A stretch of 64,000 nucleotides of DNA. Source: Filobasidium wieringae. Its lineage: Eukaryota; Basidiomycota; Tremellomycetes; Filobasidiales; Filobasidiaceae. Positions 43,148 through 54,068 of the stretch are shown here, one piece after another. The position numbers and the translations under genes were made by a program. The notes below the pieces were generated by a model, which saw nothing but the letters and a program-made list of their open reading frames with translations, was not told the DNA's origin and ran no database searches. The DNA lies in assembly GCA_001600055.1 (NCBI GenBank), contig BCIV01000004.1, forward strand, positions 1,042,430-1,106,429, read 5' to 3'. Numbering within the stretch: the stretch's first letter is position 1; each line of letters starts with the position of its first letter.

Positions 43148-44801
43148 ATGTTTCTCAGGTTGAACTTGTTCTTGCTCGTCCTCTCGACTTGCCTCTCCGT
43201 CGTTCGCTGTTACCCTTCCCCGGCTCGAGGAGTCGCCTTGTCTTCGGAAGAAAGGGACAAGACTATGATGTTGACGCCCGTTAGAAGAGCGGACAAGAAG
43301 GAGGATGTCAAGGATGATGACGACGACGACGACGATGATGATTACAAGATGGTCTACTACAAGGACGGCGATTTCAACGATAAGAACGTCAGTATGACGA
43401 TGATACATATCGGCAGTGAGTCCGTTTGGTTCGATCGGCAGAACTAGGACTGAATCTGGTCATCCCCGTGACATAGAAAAAGCTTGGAGTAATAATGGTG
43501 ATCGAAGCGACGCGAGGAAAGAGTTCTTCCAAGCGATGGCGATTATCGCAGCGTCTGTTCAGGTAAATACGGTCAGACGGCAAGCTGCAAAGTCTCGAAC
43601 CCTCACACATGAAACCTTCCCACAGTTCGAGTCGGAGATTTATCCGAAAGTGCTGTTGGCTTCCGACGACATCTCTACGATAGGCGGCCAGATCTCCAGC
43701 TTTCTCGTTCCCGTACCATACGGCGAAACCCGTCCGGACGACAATATCCAGCAAATGAAGGATTACCTGAATGTGGTCAAGCAGGATGTACCCAAGATGT
43801 GGGCTAAAGATATCAACGGTCATTTCGATACCATCATCAACGACGCCGTCAATGCCGCGCTTCCCGGCGTGCTGGCTATTTTCAGGGGTCCCGCTAAACG
43901 AGCGGCTAAGGCTGTAGTACACAAACAAGTCAACATGGCTGTAGGGGATCTGAGTGATGCCCTTCCTGACGTTCCCATCGATTCGAATGCTACTGAGACG
44001 GATTCTGACGAGGACGACGCCGAGCAATCAGGCAGCTCAACGGTGTCAGAATGGGGTGATGACATCAAGGGTTGGTTCAACTCGACAGATGACAGTGACG
44101 AGGACGATTCTCCGAGCGTATTCCAAAAGTATTTCCAAAAATACCTAGGGGACGTGATCGGGAACTCGACCGTCGAAGGTGAATCATGGAACAACCTGTT
44201 CGGAGCGCTAGATGAGGACCCGGCTGGCGATGACTGGCAAGACAAAGCGGTCAACCTCGTGGAGCAGTACCTACCCGAGGAACAGAGAAAGACTTGGTCG
44301 GATGCGATCGCGAGGATGAAAGACGATGTGACCAACCAGATCCCGAGACCATACGATTTCTGTCAATACAACGTTTCGGGCGTCTCGGAGATCGCTGATC
44401 AAAGGAAATGGAGGTTCGGTTCGAAGGGCGCGCCGAAACAGGTCTACTGGCCTCACATGTTGACTCAGAAGATCAGGTTCGGCTGTGAGAACCAGATGCT
44501 GGAGAACTGTAACATCCCTTCGGCTTCGGCTTGGTTGATGAAGGATGTCAGCGACACGGACAAGGGGGATGACATGGCCCGAATGATCGATTGGAGTGAC
44601 GTTGACGAGAAGAATGTGAGCGTCAGAGCGATGGCTTATGCGATCTGCCAAGGGACCGGTGGCCAAAAGATGTACGAGAATTTCAAGAGGAAGTGCGTGG
44701 ATCTGCCAGAAAAGGGGAAGGAGTTGGGAAAGATGACATCCTGGGTTGTAGAGGTCGATAATTGGAGGCAACCACCTGCACCACCGTCACCACCGGCATG
44801 A
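43148..44801 (+). CDS. Secreted acidic protein, 509 aa, unknown function
   Basis: Three exons (43148-43415, 43477-43562, 43626-44801) are all in phase. The first 21 residues are a clear signal peptide (MFLRLNLFLLVLSTCLSVVRC). A run of ten Asp occurs near residue 56 and a second acidic Ser/Asp-rich stretch (ATETDSDEDDAEQSGSS) near residue 250. The C-terminal 150 residues look globular, with several Cys and Trp (PYDFCQYNVSG, RFGCENQMLENCNIPSASAW, AMAYAICQGTGG, NFKRKCVDLPEKG), and the protein ends PPAPPSPPA. Potential N-glycosylation sites are present. I recognise no family. A role outside the cell or in the secretory pathway is inferred from the signal peptide; the Cys-containing domain may be disulfide-bonded. 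Confidence 0.75.
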
Positions 44802-44897
44802 ATTGAGGGATTCCAAGACAGATTTGACCATGATATGCGTATCTCGTTGTACACCCAGAAGACCTATTCCACTATCATAACATCTATCCCAAGCCGA

Positions 44898-46748
44898 TCA
44901 CTCCGGTCCATTGATGATACACTTGATAGCAGCCTGAAACGGAACATAACCCTGTCAATCCATGCTACTCCCCATACCCCGCGCGCAAACTCACCTTGCC
45001 CTGATCGTCCTTCCCGGCCTGAGTGACCCCGAAAGCCTTGACGGCATCCTCAAACTTGAATCGGTGAGTGACGAGCGGTTTCAGATCGATCAGCCCTCGA
45101 GCGACGAGGGAGATGGCCATTGGGTAATCTCCCGGTCCGTATCTGTACGGAACCGTTTCCTGGTCAGCCCACTAGCAAGCAGTCGATATTGATTACGTCT
45201 GGGCTTACCGGAAAGAACCATGCATAGTCAATTCCTTACCGGCCACCAAATAAAGTGGGATAGTCACATTAGGCGCTCCCATCCCGACCTGAACAAAAGT
45301 CCCGCTATTCCAAGCAACATGGTGTCTCCATCAGTCCTCCATACCTCCCGACCCGAGTCATCGAGAAACACAGGCGACTCACGCAGGCTTGACCAAATGC
45401 AAACCCATCTGAACACAAGCCTCGGCACCGGTAGCTTCGATGATCAGATCGATGGCCGTTCCTCCTCTAGCATCGATCGATAGTTCTTGCATCATCGCCA
45501 GGGCTGCACGTTTAGAGTAATCTGGGCGAGATTCGTCGGCGTTCGGGGCGGGCTATAACGATGGGGATGACACGATTTTCGATCAGCCAGAGGATGAGAG
45601 TGAGTTTGTTGAAATGGGAAGAACGTACGGGTTGGTATATATCAGTCGCAGCATAACCCTTTGCGAAATCCAACCTCTCCTTGTTGATATCCACTGCGAA
45701 GATCTTCTTGGCTCCCAAAGCCTTTGCGACGGCCATACAGAGCAACCCCACCGGTCCCGCTCCAAAGACGACGATGTTTTGTCCCGATTGGAATCCTCCC
45801 AATTTCGCTACCGAGTGAACACCTACGGCTAGGGGCTCGATCATCGCTCCGTCCTCTAGGGTACAGGTGGAGGGGAGGGGGAAGACTAGGTTGGAAGGGA
45901 GGGAGTAGAATCGACAGAGCGTCCCGAGGGTGAAAGGTGGGGTTGCTGCGAAGATGATATCGGGACACAACTGCAGATCGAAATTGAGTCAGTAAGAGGT
46001 GATCGAAAAGAAGGCTCGGAGCGTGAAGAAGAAGGCCGGACGTACGTTGTACTTCCCACCCTTGCAGAACTCGCATCGCATACAAGTCGCACCGGGCTCA
46101 AGAGCTACTGCATCGCCCTTCTTGACGTTGGTAACGCCTTCACCAACTATCGTATCGAATACGATATATCATCGAGCGGTATGCAGAAAGAGGTAGTACG
46201 ATTGAGACAAAAGGATGAAGAATCAGCTTCACTCAGTACTATATCTTGGTTACAGGGTCTAGGCTTACCGGAATGAACGTATCCGGCGGATTCGTGACCG
46301 AGACACATGGGCTGAAAGGTGACGATTGTCGTTAGTGAGTACAACTACGGATATCTTGAAAAAGGACCTACCTTGTCGAGGACGAAATCACCGATTTTAC
46401 CGTGGTTCAAGTCTGCTCACATCGTCACATTCTGTCAGCGAGCTGTCGTTCATACAATTCGTCAGATACTTGCAGTGAACATCGCTTCCACCTGAATTAT
46501 GATAGGACGATGAGTTTCGGAGAAATCAAAAGCGTGCATGAGGACATGATGTGCTCACAGATCCCGGTCTTCTTGACTTCGATCAAGACATCGTGATGTC
46601 CCAACTTAGGAACAGGTCTCTGCGAAGATGGTGTTCGCAGTCAGTCACAGTAGTAGAGACCTTCGGAGTGACTGCGACTCACATCCTCGTAAACGGTATC
46701 GTGGATTCCTCGAAGGACGAAGCTGGGGTTATCAGTTTTAGTCGTCAT
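44898..46748 (-). CDS. Polyol dehydrogenase (sorbitol/xylitol/L-arabinitol type)
   Basis: Eleven exons encode 373 aa: 46748-46683, 46619-46559, 46491-46474 (18 nt), 46412-46372, 46311-46269, 46146-46046, 45970-45629, 45552-45383, 45304-45209, 45142-44995, 44933-44898. It is a zinc medium-chain dehydrogenase: Cys43 in TGICGSDVHY, His68/Glu69 in CLGHESAGYV, structural Cys cluster CMRCEFCKGGKYNLC (C-x2-C-x2-C-x7-C) and Rossmann GAGPVG. The family oxidises sorbitol, xylitol or L-arabinitol with NAD; which one cannot be decided by eye. The intron after exon 3 has a GC donor (gcaagt at 46473). Next to a starch-degrading gene region, a sugar-catabolic role is plausible but not shown. Confidence 0.92.
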
Positions 46749-47409
46749 TGCTTCGTTCTTGTTCGTTTTTGCTCGTGCTTTTCAGTAGGATCGTTGGGGG
46801 ACGATAGACGTGGCTGTTCTATCGAGTATATCTGTGAATGTAGGTAGAAGGAGTAGGAGGAGTAGCAGGAACGGAGTCAGACTATCCAGTGTCGCTTTGC
46901 CATTTGAACGTGTAACAACGACAACTCGCTCGGCGGATTGAAGTTACCGCAGGGTGCCCCGCTCGAGTGGAACCGCGAGTAATGGGCCGAAAGTGGACCG
47001 CATATCCGCCGACGGTCACGTGAGCGTTGCGTCTGAAACGCCAGCCGATCAACGAATGGAACCGGATCTAGGTGAAACGGGTCCTCCCGCTTTTGCCGGT
47101 CTTTTTGACCCGATCGAATCAGAATTGAAGCGGCCCATCGTACTCGTCATGAGAATCATCAACTCATATAGCCATGGGAACTATCCGGCTTGAACATATA
47201 CTCTCTGCTCAGTCATTTGCGTTCGAAGATCATTACCCTTGAGAGCCCGTTTGGTTTCCACTGAGGTAACAAGTCTTAACGGAGCGAATGTGCACCTCGG
47301 AGGCTCCCCAACACCGTATATCTCGATATTTGAAATCATACTATTGTACAACATGTTAGTCTCTACGATTTCCTAATGATCATCACAACTGCCGCTTTCG
47401 CTCTCGCAC
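46749..47409. other. Intergenic, no gene seen
   Basis: Promoter side of the polyol dehydrogenase and 3' side of the two-TM gene. A 79-codon frame at 46954 begins with GTG, not ATG, and was not accepted. Confidence 0.4.
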
Positions 47410-49187
47410 TCAGGAAGCGGGACCCAATCGTGCGATGTTATAACCGATCCCGAGCAACAAAGCTGGACCCGTGACAAAACTGACCGCGACGAACAAGATA
47501 CCTGCATAGATACCCCCCATCATGCCGGTCAATTGTTGTTATTCACAACCGACATACGATTCTAGGAAAACGACTCACGTGCGAAGAGTTGACCTGGACG
47601 ATCTCTCGCGATCACTCCTATCATCGTCGGTTTTGGATCCGTCTGCATAGCAGCTGTGAATCCTTCGGGAGAAATCACTGATGGCAGAATGATCGATCAA
47701 TCGGGTGGTCTCCGTTTGATATGACACGAGCACGTGAGATAGACCTACAAGTCCATTCGGGTTTATTGGGGCTGATTCCGGGCGCGGGTAGATTCACAGT
47801 CATGTACTTGTCAGGGTACCGATGAAGATGAGGATCGATTCCACGAGCGATGGCGACGGTTTCCTATTCGATCACCCGCAATCCAAGTAAGTCAAAGACG
47901 ACCGATTGCATAAACTAGTGGAGCATGCCGAGATGAAGGGGGACGGCGTACCTGCCAACTGGACCCGACAGGTGCGATAATATAGGATGGGCTTTCCGAC
48001 CATTCACTCGAATAATACTGTGTATCCGGTCGCACCGAGAGGTCAACAGATCGGTCATCGCCACAACCTTCCAGTCGGACTCACACCATAAGTCACAACC
48101 CTCTTCTCGTCGTAAGAGATGTTCCTCCCGATTGCGGCACCATCGTCATTCAAAAATGCCGAATAATTGGTCGTATCCACTCCCGGACCCGTGTAACTGA
48201 GGAAAGGACTTGCGGCCGGTATTCCGATCATGAACATGATGAACAGCCCTATCAACTGTATACCGCAGCGTTCAGTCGAGAACGATACGGAGCTACTGAA
48301 CGTAAGGTTAAATCGGCTTACGCCTGGTATCAAAGCGCTCAAATCGTCCATCTTCCATCTGCTTCCGAGTTGCGCTTGGCCTTCGAGTCTCATCCCTTGT
48401 CAGCAATCTTTACCAACAGTGAACGGGGCTAGGAGAGGATTCTTACCGCTTGATTGCAGGGGTGGGTATTCGGTACCGACTAAAGTGCCTTCGTTCGAAG
48501 ATCGATTCGAATCGAGAGAGGCCTTGCCGGGATATACCGTCTGGCTGGATGCTTCGTCTACGCAAGTCTCGAGCAATGCGATAGTCAGAGCAGGTCTCAT
48601 GGATGAGTTTGTCGACGAGGATCCCTGCGAATTGTAGCCATGGGTTGATTGGATAGACTGATGAAGTACCGAAGCAATCATCATCCGCCAGACATCGGGA
48701 TCACGAGGCATTCGAGGCCAGGTACGGGAAGAACCGAGAGTGGTCTTGTCCTTGTTCCCTTTCCCTTTGAACGCTTCGACGAGCGGTGCAAAGACGGAAT
48801 CATCATCCGGAGCTTCATCCGAATAGTCTGTCGGCGCGGGGTTAGTAGAGTCGTTTGCAGGGTCAGAAGGAAGCAGGCATAGCTCTAGTCGAGCTGATCC
48901 ATCCAGTGATGGAAATGATTGCCGAGCACGGGCGAGCGTTTGCTGTTCGCATGAGGACAAAGGACACAATCAGTACGTTATTAGTATCTGAGAGAATAAG
49001 GTATCGGGTACATCGTAATCATGTCCAAGAACTCCCAGTGCAACGCTTTCCTGAACAGGAGGTTTGCTGGAGGAGATCTTGTTTTGCCTATAATGCTACA
49101 TAGCCCGGGCATCAGTGAAGCTCGTGACGGTCATCACGGGAAGCAACCCACTACGTAGTGTACGAATACTGGGCCGGTCTCTGCCAT
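47410..49187 (-). CDS. Hypothetical protein with two membrane segments, 412 aa
   Basis: Nine exons (49187-49138, 49087-49012, 48942-48447, 48395-48322, 48255-48085, 48017-47952, 47863-47749, 47677-47579, 47501-47410) join in frame. The start MAETGPVFVHYVVGCF is followed by a soluble region with LARARQSFPSLDG and a Ser/Asn-rich stretch. Then come a hydrophobic segment (LIGLFIMFMIGIPAASPFL, about 233-251), a polar loop (YSSEWSESPSYIIAPVG) and a C-terminal hydrophobic segment (ILFVAVSFVTGPALLLGIGY). I do not recognise the family; organelle membrane location is possible. Confidence rests on nine phase-consistent splice junctions rather than homology. Confidence 0.65.
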
Positions 49188-50004
49188 ACTGTGATCTAAG
49201 GGCAGCCTCGATTGGGGGAATGCTACAGGTAAGCTAGGTAAGGTTATTTAAAGTGGAATCTAAACGTCGGATATGCTCCCCGGATGAGTAAGGGTTGCAA
49301 GTTTGCATCCGCAATCGTGCTGTGCAGTCACGTGATTCTTCCGGTAGATGCATACACCTGTGTGGCAAATCCAACGCTTCGTCGCAGTTGATCACTACCT
49401 CATTCCCGAATCCACGGAGTTCACAAGCGGAATGGATGGGAACTAATCGTCTCTGTCAATGAAGCGCTCTCCGCATCGAATCGTATGGACCAGATATGAC
49501 CCAGGCGTCAGTCGCGCGTGTGTCGTCTTCCGGTTGGCATGTTGTACTGGGTTGTAATCGTTTCCGATCTCATATGGCTTGCGCCGTAGGATGTCAACCC
49601 AGTAGATCAACACGTGGAGGAAGAAAATGATATATCTCCTTTCTGCAGGTTTGCGAGAATTCGTCGGGCGCGATAAGGCCCACGGGATCAACTGTACTTG
49701 ACGTCAGAATACGATACTCGTCATGTGTTCTGACCTAAAAGCTCGTGACCTCCTCAGCTTGCGCATCTCATAGTTCAACCGTTACTAGCAGTCAGCCTGC
49801 GGAGCTTGATCCTGGCCGTCACTTCCTTTACTTGGCCGACTGATACCTGACGTCATCGATGAGATAGGGCTAGAAGCCTTACAGCCCTTTCTTCTGACAT
49901 GACAAAGGAGTAAGCTCAGCAACTAAATTTATATAAAAATTGGATCACAAGTAGAGTTGTGGAATTTTGCCTCAATCGACGCAATTGACGAATAGATATT
50001 CAAC
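49188..50004. other. Intergenic with TATA box of the following gene
   Basis: No supported gene. A TATA box (tttatataaaa, 49928-49938) lies about 70 bp before ATG 50005. Confidence 0.4.
49928..49938 (+). promoter_or_regulatory. TATA box
   Basis: tttatataaaa, about 70 bp before ATG 50005. Confidence 0.5.
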
Positions 50005-50891
50005 ATGGCGGACCAAACCTCTACGGTATCATTCAAAGACACACTTCATCAGTCACTTAGCTTGGACGCAGATCGATGGTCGAAAAGCATAATTGAAGCA
50101 AAGAAATATATCCGTAAAGAATCCTTCGAGAAATCCTACCGGATCCTCCAGTCTCAAAACGAGATCGACGCTCTGAGCACCATTTCTAAAAAGATCGCGG
50201 AAACTTCCTCAGGACTATGGGGGCTTGATGCGAAATTAGGAAGCAGCATCTCTCTGGGGATGATGTCACAAGACGACGCTGTCACCTGGAGAAGTTCGGT
50301 CTTCGAACAAGCAGGATACGAGAAATTCCAGACGGACTTAGACCTCAGCAGGCAAAGTGCTCCAGATAAACTCCAATCCGTGATAAAGGAAGTCTTTGAT
50401 TTCTACGAAGATAATCCAGGGTCCTTATCCGACGTCGGCGGCAAGGAACGTCTGGCTAAAAAGCTGGTCGTCCTGATGGAGTTATATAGCGCTCTCATGC
50501 CAAGATTTTGCTGTCGCACACCAGCGGCAATCGATGGCACAGTCCTCATGGAATGTTTCCAAGCACAAAAGAAGGAAGACCTTTCCGATGGATTTTCGAC
50601 ATTTTTTTGGCAATGATCGGGACCATGGACGGTCCCCACCGGTTTCCAGAATTGTTCGCCGAGGGTGAAGCAGTGGATAACGGTATGAAGGGCATGAGGA
50701 CAATAACTGCGCTTCGTGAAGGTGCGAAAAATAAAGATTCACAGGATAATAGCCTTTGGCACGCTTCTGGAATATTGTGGGCAGCGATGACGGACTTGGA
50801 TGAAGGCGGAAAGTTCGAATTCCAGATCATCAAAGACTATGCTACCAAACACCAGTGGTTTGAGCCGCAAGGGAGTTTTGACTATCAGTAG
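50005..50891 (+). pseudogene. Orphan-family gene with apparent frameshift
   Basis: The frame from ATG 50005 (MADQTSTVSFKDTLHQ) runs 203 codons to a stop at 50614-50616. A second frame, open from 50508 to 50891, then carries WIFDIFLAMIGTMDGPHRFP. That segment resembles the helix IWCRLCLIMIGVRNAQDW of the orphan gene at 51981 and AWMRLCMYLCGLKETQG of that at 53406. A one-base shift around 50570-50605 (near runs of A and T) would fuse the two parts into a protein of about 295 residues. No splice pair of normal length does so. The N-terminal 200 codons have good composition, so a truncated product may still be made. A sequence error is possible. Confidence 0.55.
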
Positions 50892-51980
50892 TAGCGTCCT
50901 CGTCTCTTGTATGTTCAAACCTTTGACTATAGCAAGGTTCTTGCCCGACTCTCTATAGGCGAGGTCCTTATGCTCGAGCTCACGTCGCACCCAGTACCTA
51001 TAGAGCACTCTGTTTGGTCTTAGCGAAGAATGATTTCGTAAACACCTGATTCGTTTACGAGTGGAACTTAACGAGACCGTCTCATTGTCACGGGACTGAG
51101 ATTGCCAATATGCTAGGTACAGTCAGGCAACGACAAGTCTCGCTCCAAAAAATCTGCATCTCCGTCCTGATCAGTTTTTCTCTACAAGAAGATCAACACA
51201 GTTGGTAACGACACATCGGGTCTATCCCCAATAGAAAAAGCCTGCTCAAGATCCGATTTAAGAGGCTCAGGCGGCTAAAAGCCTCCTGATGTGCTCGAGT
51301 TGTGGCAGATTTCGCAATCCGCCAATCCCCTTGGATTGATTGGGTCCATGAGTGGTAGGTGCTAGAATACATTTCTCGTTGCAATTCTGTGAGGATCAAG
51401 TTAATCCGCTTCGGTGCCAGATCAACCAACTTTAGCTGCATCAGGTCACGTGGAATGCGAACAAAAGATTAATATGGTACAGGCCGACACCGAGCGAATG
51501 ATGTGAACGTGATCGTTTGACTGTTCGCAGACCGGAACCAGTCTGATAACACCTTCGCCCACAATAAGAGATCGTGAGCTCATATCATCTGTTGTGCTTG
51601 GTGCATATCGATCCGAAAGGACTATGTGCGACAGCACAGCGTCTGCTGACTGCGCGACTGTGCCCTGTGAAGACTATCCCTCTGATCCTCTTATCGCTTC
51701 TCGCTTCTTGACAAAGATTCAGCTTGCGTCAGTAGTAGCGTTTACCTTGCTCTGTGCATCTTATGCTTTCGTTCAAATCACAAGCTTGCTCAGCAGCGCG
51801 AGCCAGCTGTATCTCGACAGAATCTTGATCACGATTACAGGATGTCACATGGCCTTTGCTATAGACAGCTCGGTATGACCAGCTACAAGGATGTCATTAT
51901 GCACGGATATAAACACTGACCGTGTCACCTTTCCCTTCCGATTCATCCCGAGCGTGGATAGTCACGCATATAGTTTCAAG
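50892..51980. other. Gap with possible decayed orphan gene
   Basis: Reverse-strand frames at 51637-51446 and 51441-51193 are offset from each other. The first has IRLVPVCEQSNDHVHIIRS, faintly like LLRIVPVETGLRVYTRAAIS of the gene at 26422. A plus-strand ATG ORF (51624-51878, 84 aa) has one hydrophobic segment (LASVVAFTLLCASYAFVQI). None is strong enough to call. Confidence 0.3.
51905..51913 (+). promoter_or_regulatory. TATA box
   Basis: ggatataaa, about 70 bp before ATG 51981. Confidence 0.4.
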
Positions 51981-52619
51981 ATGTCGTCCTCCTCGAACTC
52001 CGTCCAGCTAAGCAGCATCCGCACCGTAACTGCCGCCGAATTATCATTGATGACTCGAAGAATGGAATCTCTGTCGGACGAAGCCTCCAAGCTTGTGGGA
52101 GACATCAGCTTGAAACAGCTTGACGAGTTCTCCAGCAATGTGGACAGTCTACGTGACGAGCATTCCGTGGTCGAGTCTTCACCTGAGGATTCGAACATCT
52201 TACTCCCTGACCAAGATTGCTCCCGACTCTTGACCATTCTTCGCCGGAATTTCCATGCAATGAGACTAAATCAGCTGAAACTCGTATCAAAGCAGTTCAA
52301 GGATATTGAAGGGGATATCTTGAGTGGATTTTCCATTTCCAACTACTCTGATGATATCAAGACATTGGCGGACATCGCGCACCGCCTACTTCCCCTTACC
52401 GGAGAAGGTAGCGCGTGGTTCGATGTGGCGGTCAGCGATATGCACATCAACGTAACGATCTGGTGTCGACTATGCCTGATCATGATTGGAGTTCGAAATG
52501 CGCAAGATTGGGATAACAGGCTTAGGCCAGCGATGAAGGAGAATAAAGCAATCTTTCAGGCCGATTGGCAGAGGTGGAACAGAATGTCGGCCATCTATCA
52601 CACCTTTTTGTTGGATTGA
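51981..52619 (+). CDS. Orphan-family protein, 212 aa
   Basis: Intronless ORF. ATG 51981 (MSSSSNSVQLSSIRTV) is preferred over 51891 because the TATA box (51905-51913) lies between them. The N-terminal 35 residues are Ser-rich. The rest is helical (ELSLMTRRMESLSDEASKLV), followed by a C-terminal block TIWCRLCLIMIGVRNAQDW ... LRPAMKENKAIFQ. That block aligns with AWMRLCMYLCGLKETQG ... LKVAMLKNEGNLL of the next gene (53406), with identical spacing of RLC and AM, so the two are paralogues. No known domain, signal peptide or metal motif is seen. Confidence 0.65.
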   Translation: MSSSSNSVQLSSIRTVTAAELSLMTRRMESLSDEASKLVGDISLKQLDEFSSNVDSLRDEHSVVESSPEDSNILLPDQDCSRLLTILRRNFHAMRLNQLKLVSKQFKDIEGDILSGFSISNYSDDIKTLADIAHRLLPLTGEGSAWFDVAVSDMHINVTIWCRLCLIMIGVRNAQDWDNRLRPAMKENKAIFQADWQRWNRMSAIYHTFLLD

Positions 52620-53405
52620 AGGGTAGATTGCTCGGAGCCACATTTGTACAAAAGATGAAAGGCCGATGCTAGTCTCTGGTTGGTATAACTATATAGTCAA
52701 ATCTTGAATAGATAATATCTTGAGCAGATATGTCTGGTCTGAAGCACCCCTAATTCCTTCTGGAATGGATAATACGATAGTGGAACGAGTAGGGCACGAG
52801 GTCATAAATTGAATCGCAACGAGTGTTGACAAACCTCATAGTACATGTTTTCTTGTATCGTGTGTTGACAGTACAAACAACGGGCCAAGAAGCCAGAAGC
52901 CTTTAGATGTCGGCGTCGATGTCGCGGCGCGAGTTGACAAGTTCAACATCGCACGACGCAGCTTTGATAAGTACAGATCGAAGTGGAATACATTTATCCT
53001 GATGTGTAAAGGGTTTTCAAATATTGTTGTGGTCTAGTAGGGTTGTCCAGGATTCTTATAGAGGACCGATCCCCGTACACCGGAGACGTCTGACGCGAAC
53101 GTTCTTCGATCTACCTCAATCGCTTATCTTGCCGTGACTCGCGACATCGGGCAGGTCATCTGACGGAACGTCCCCGATCTGGCAATCCGCAGGGGCCAAA
53201 AGAGCTCGTCCTTTGTACTGCATCATCGCTAGGCTCGCAGTCGAATTGATCGTACCATGATGACGTAGATGTGCCATGGCTTCCGATTACTGAAAGGAGC
53301 GTTGGCCAGGTCAAGGGCGGCCCATATAGGTATATAATAGGGTGTACAAATCGAGATCTACCTCGACACATTTGACCAATATGTGACCCACTCAATCTCT
53401 GCAAG
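52620..53405. other. Intergenic, no gene seen
   Basis: Contains the TATA box of the next gene (53331-53339). No supported ORF otherwise. Confidence 0.4.
53331..53339 (+). promoter_or_regulatory. TATA box
   Basis: tatataata, about 70 bp before ATG 53406. Confidence 0.5.
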
Positions 53406-54068
53406 ATGTCTTCCCTTCCCGCTTCCACCACCTATAGAACTGCGCAGTTATCTAGCGGAACGCAGTATCTGAACGGCCTGACTGATTACGTCTCCAGCCT
53501 AGGGCTCACCATGACCTCAGATGATTTCGGGGACACTTTTAGCAATACGAGGCACTACAGGACAACTGTACCAGATATGACATGGCCGGCAGGGGAAGCG
53601 CTCGGAGATGATACACTTGGGACAGAAGGGGCTTTACAAGCACAGAACGTCAACCTCGTCAAGGCTGGGCTGTTCAAGGCTCAAATGGCATTCATGGGGT
53701 ATGCCGAGCGTAGCAGAAACGATCCTGAAAACCCTTTGACAGGTGACGTGGGATTTCTTGCCCTTGAGATCGACGAATTTATGGGAGCGGAGTTCCGAGA
53801 TTCTTACTTTGATAAAGGGCAATTCAAAAATTACGTTTCAAGTTCTGGAGCGAATATTGTGGCTTGGATGAGGCTCTGTATGTACCTGTGTGGCTTGAAA
53901 GAAACGCAAGGCTTTGGGATCAATCATCTGAAGGTCGCAATGCTCAAAAACGAAGGCAATCTTTTGGATGTCGATTCCGTTGGCAAAGTCGCAGCATTCT
54001 TCATTGCTCTACACGCCGAGAAGGCCAGTGACGGGACCTACAAAATAAACCTTCCTAAAACAAGATAA
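53406..54068 (+). CDS. Orphan-family protein, 220 aa
   Basis: Intronless ORF from ATG 53406 (MSSLPASTTYRTAQLSSG). The protein has a Ser/Thr-rich N-terminus, a central mixed region with an acidic helix (FLALEIDEFMGAEFRDSYF) and a C-terminal helical block (NIVAWMRLCMYLCGLKETQG) shared with the preceding orphan gene. Part of the middle (DPENPLTGDVG) also corresponds to a PLTGEG segment in that gene. A canonical TATA box is 70 bp upstream. It looks intact and the codons are like those of its neighbours. Function unknown. Confidence 0.65.
   Translation: MSSLPASTTYRTAQLSSGTQYLNGLTDYVSSLGLTMTSDDFGDTFSNTRHYRTTVPDMTWPAGEALGDDTLGTEGALQAQNVNLVKAGLFKAQMAFMGYAERSRNDPENPLTGDVGFLALEIDEFMGAEFRDSYFDKGQFKNYVSSSGANIVAWMRLCMYLCGLKETQGFGINHLKVAMLKNEGNLLDVDSVGKVAAFFIALHAEKASDGTYKINLPKTR

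Noticed and set aside
46954..47193. 79-codon plus-strand ORF
   Set aside because: Begins with GTG, not ATG, has no homology or splice support, and no TATA layout.
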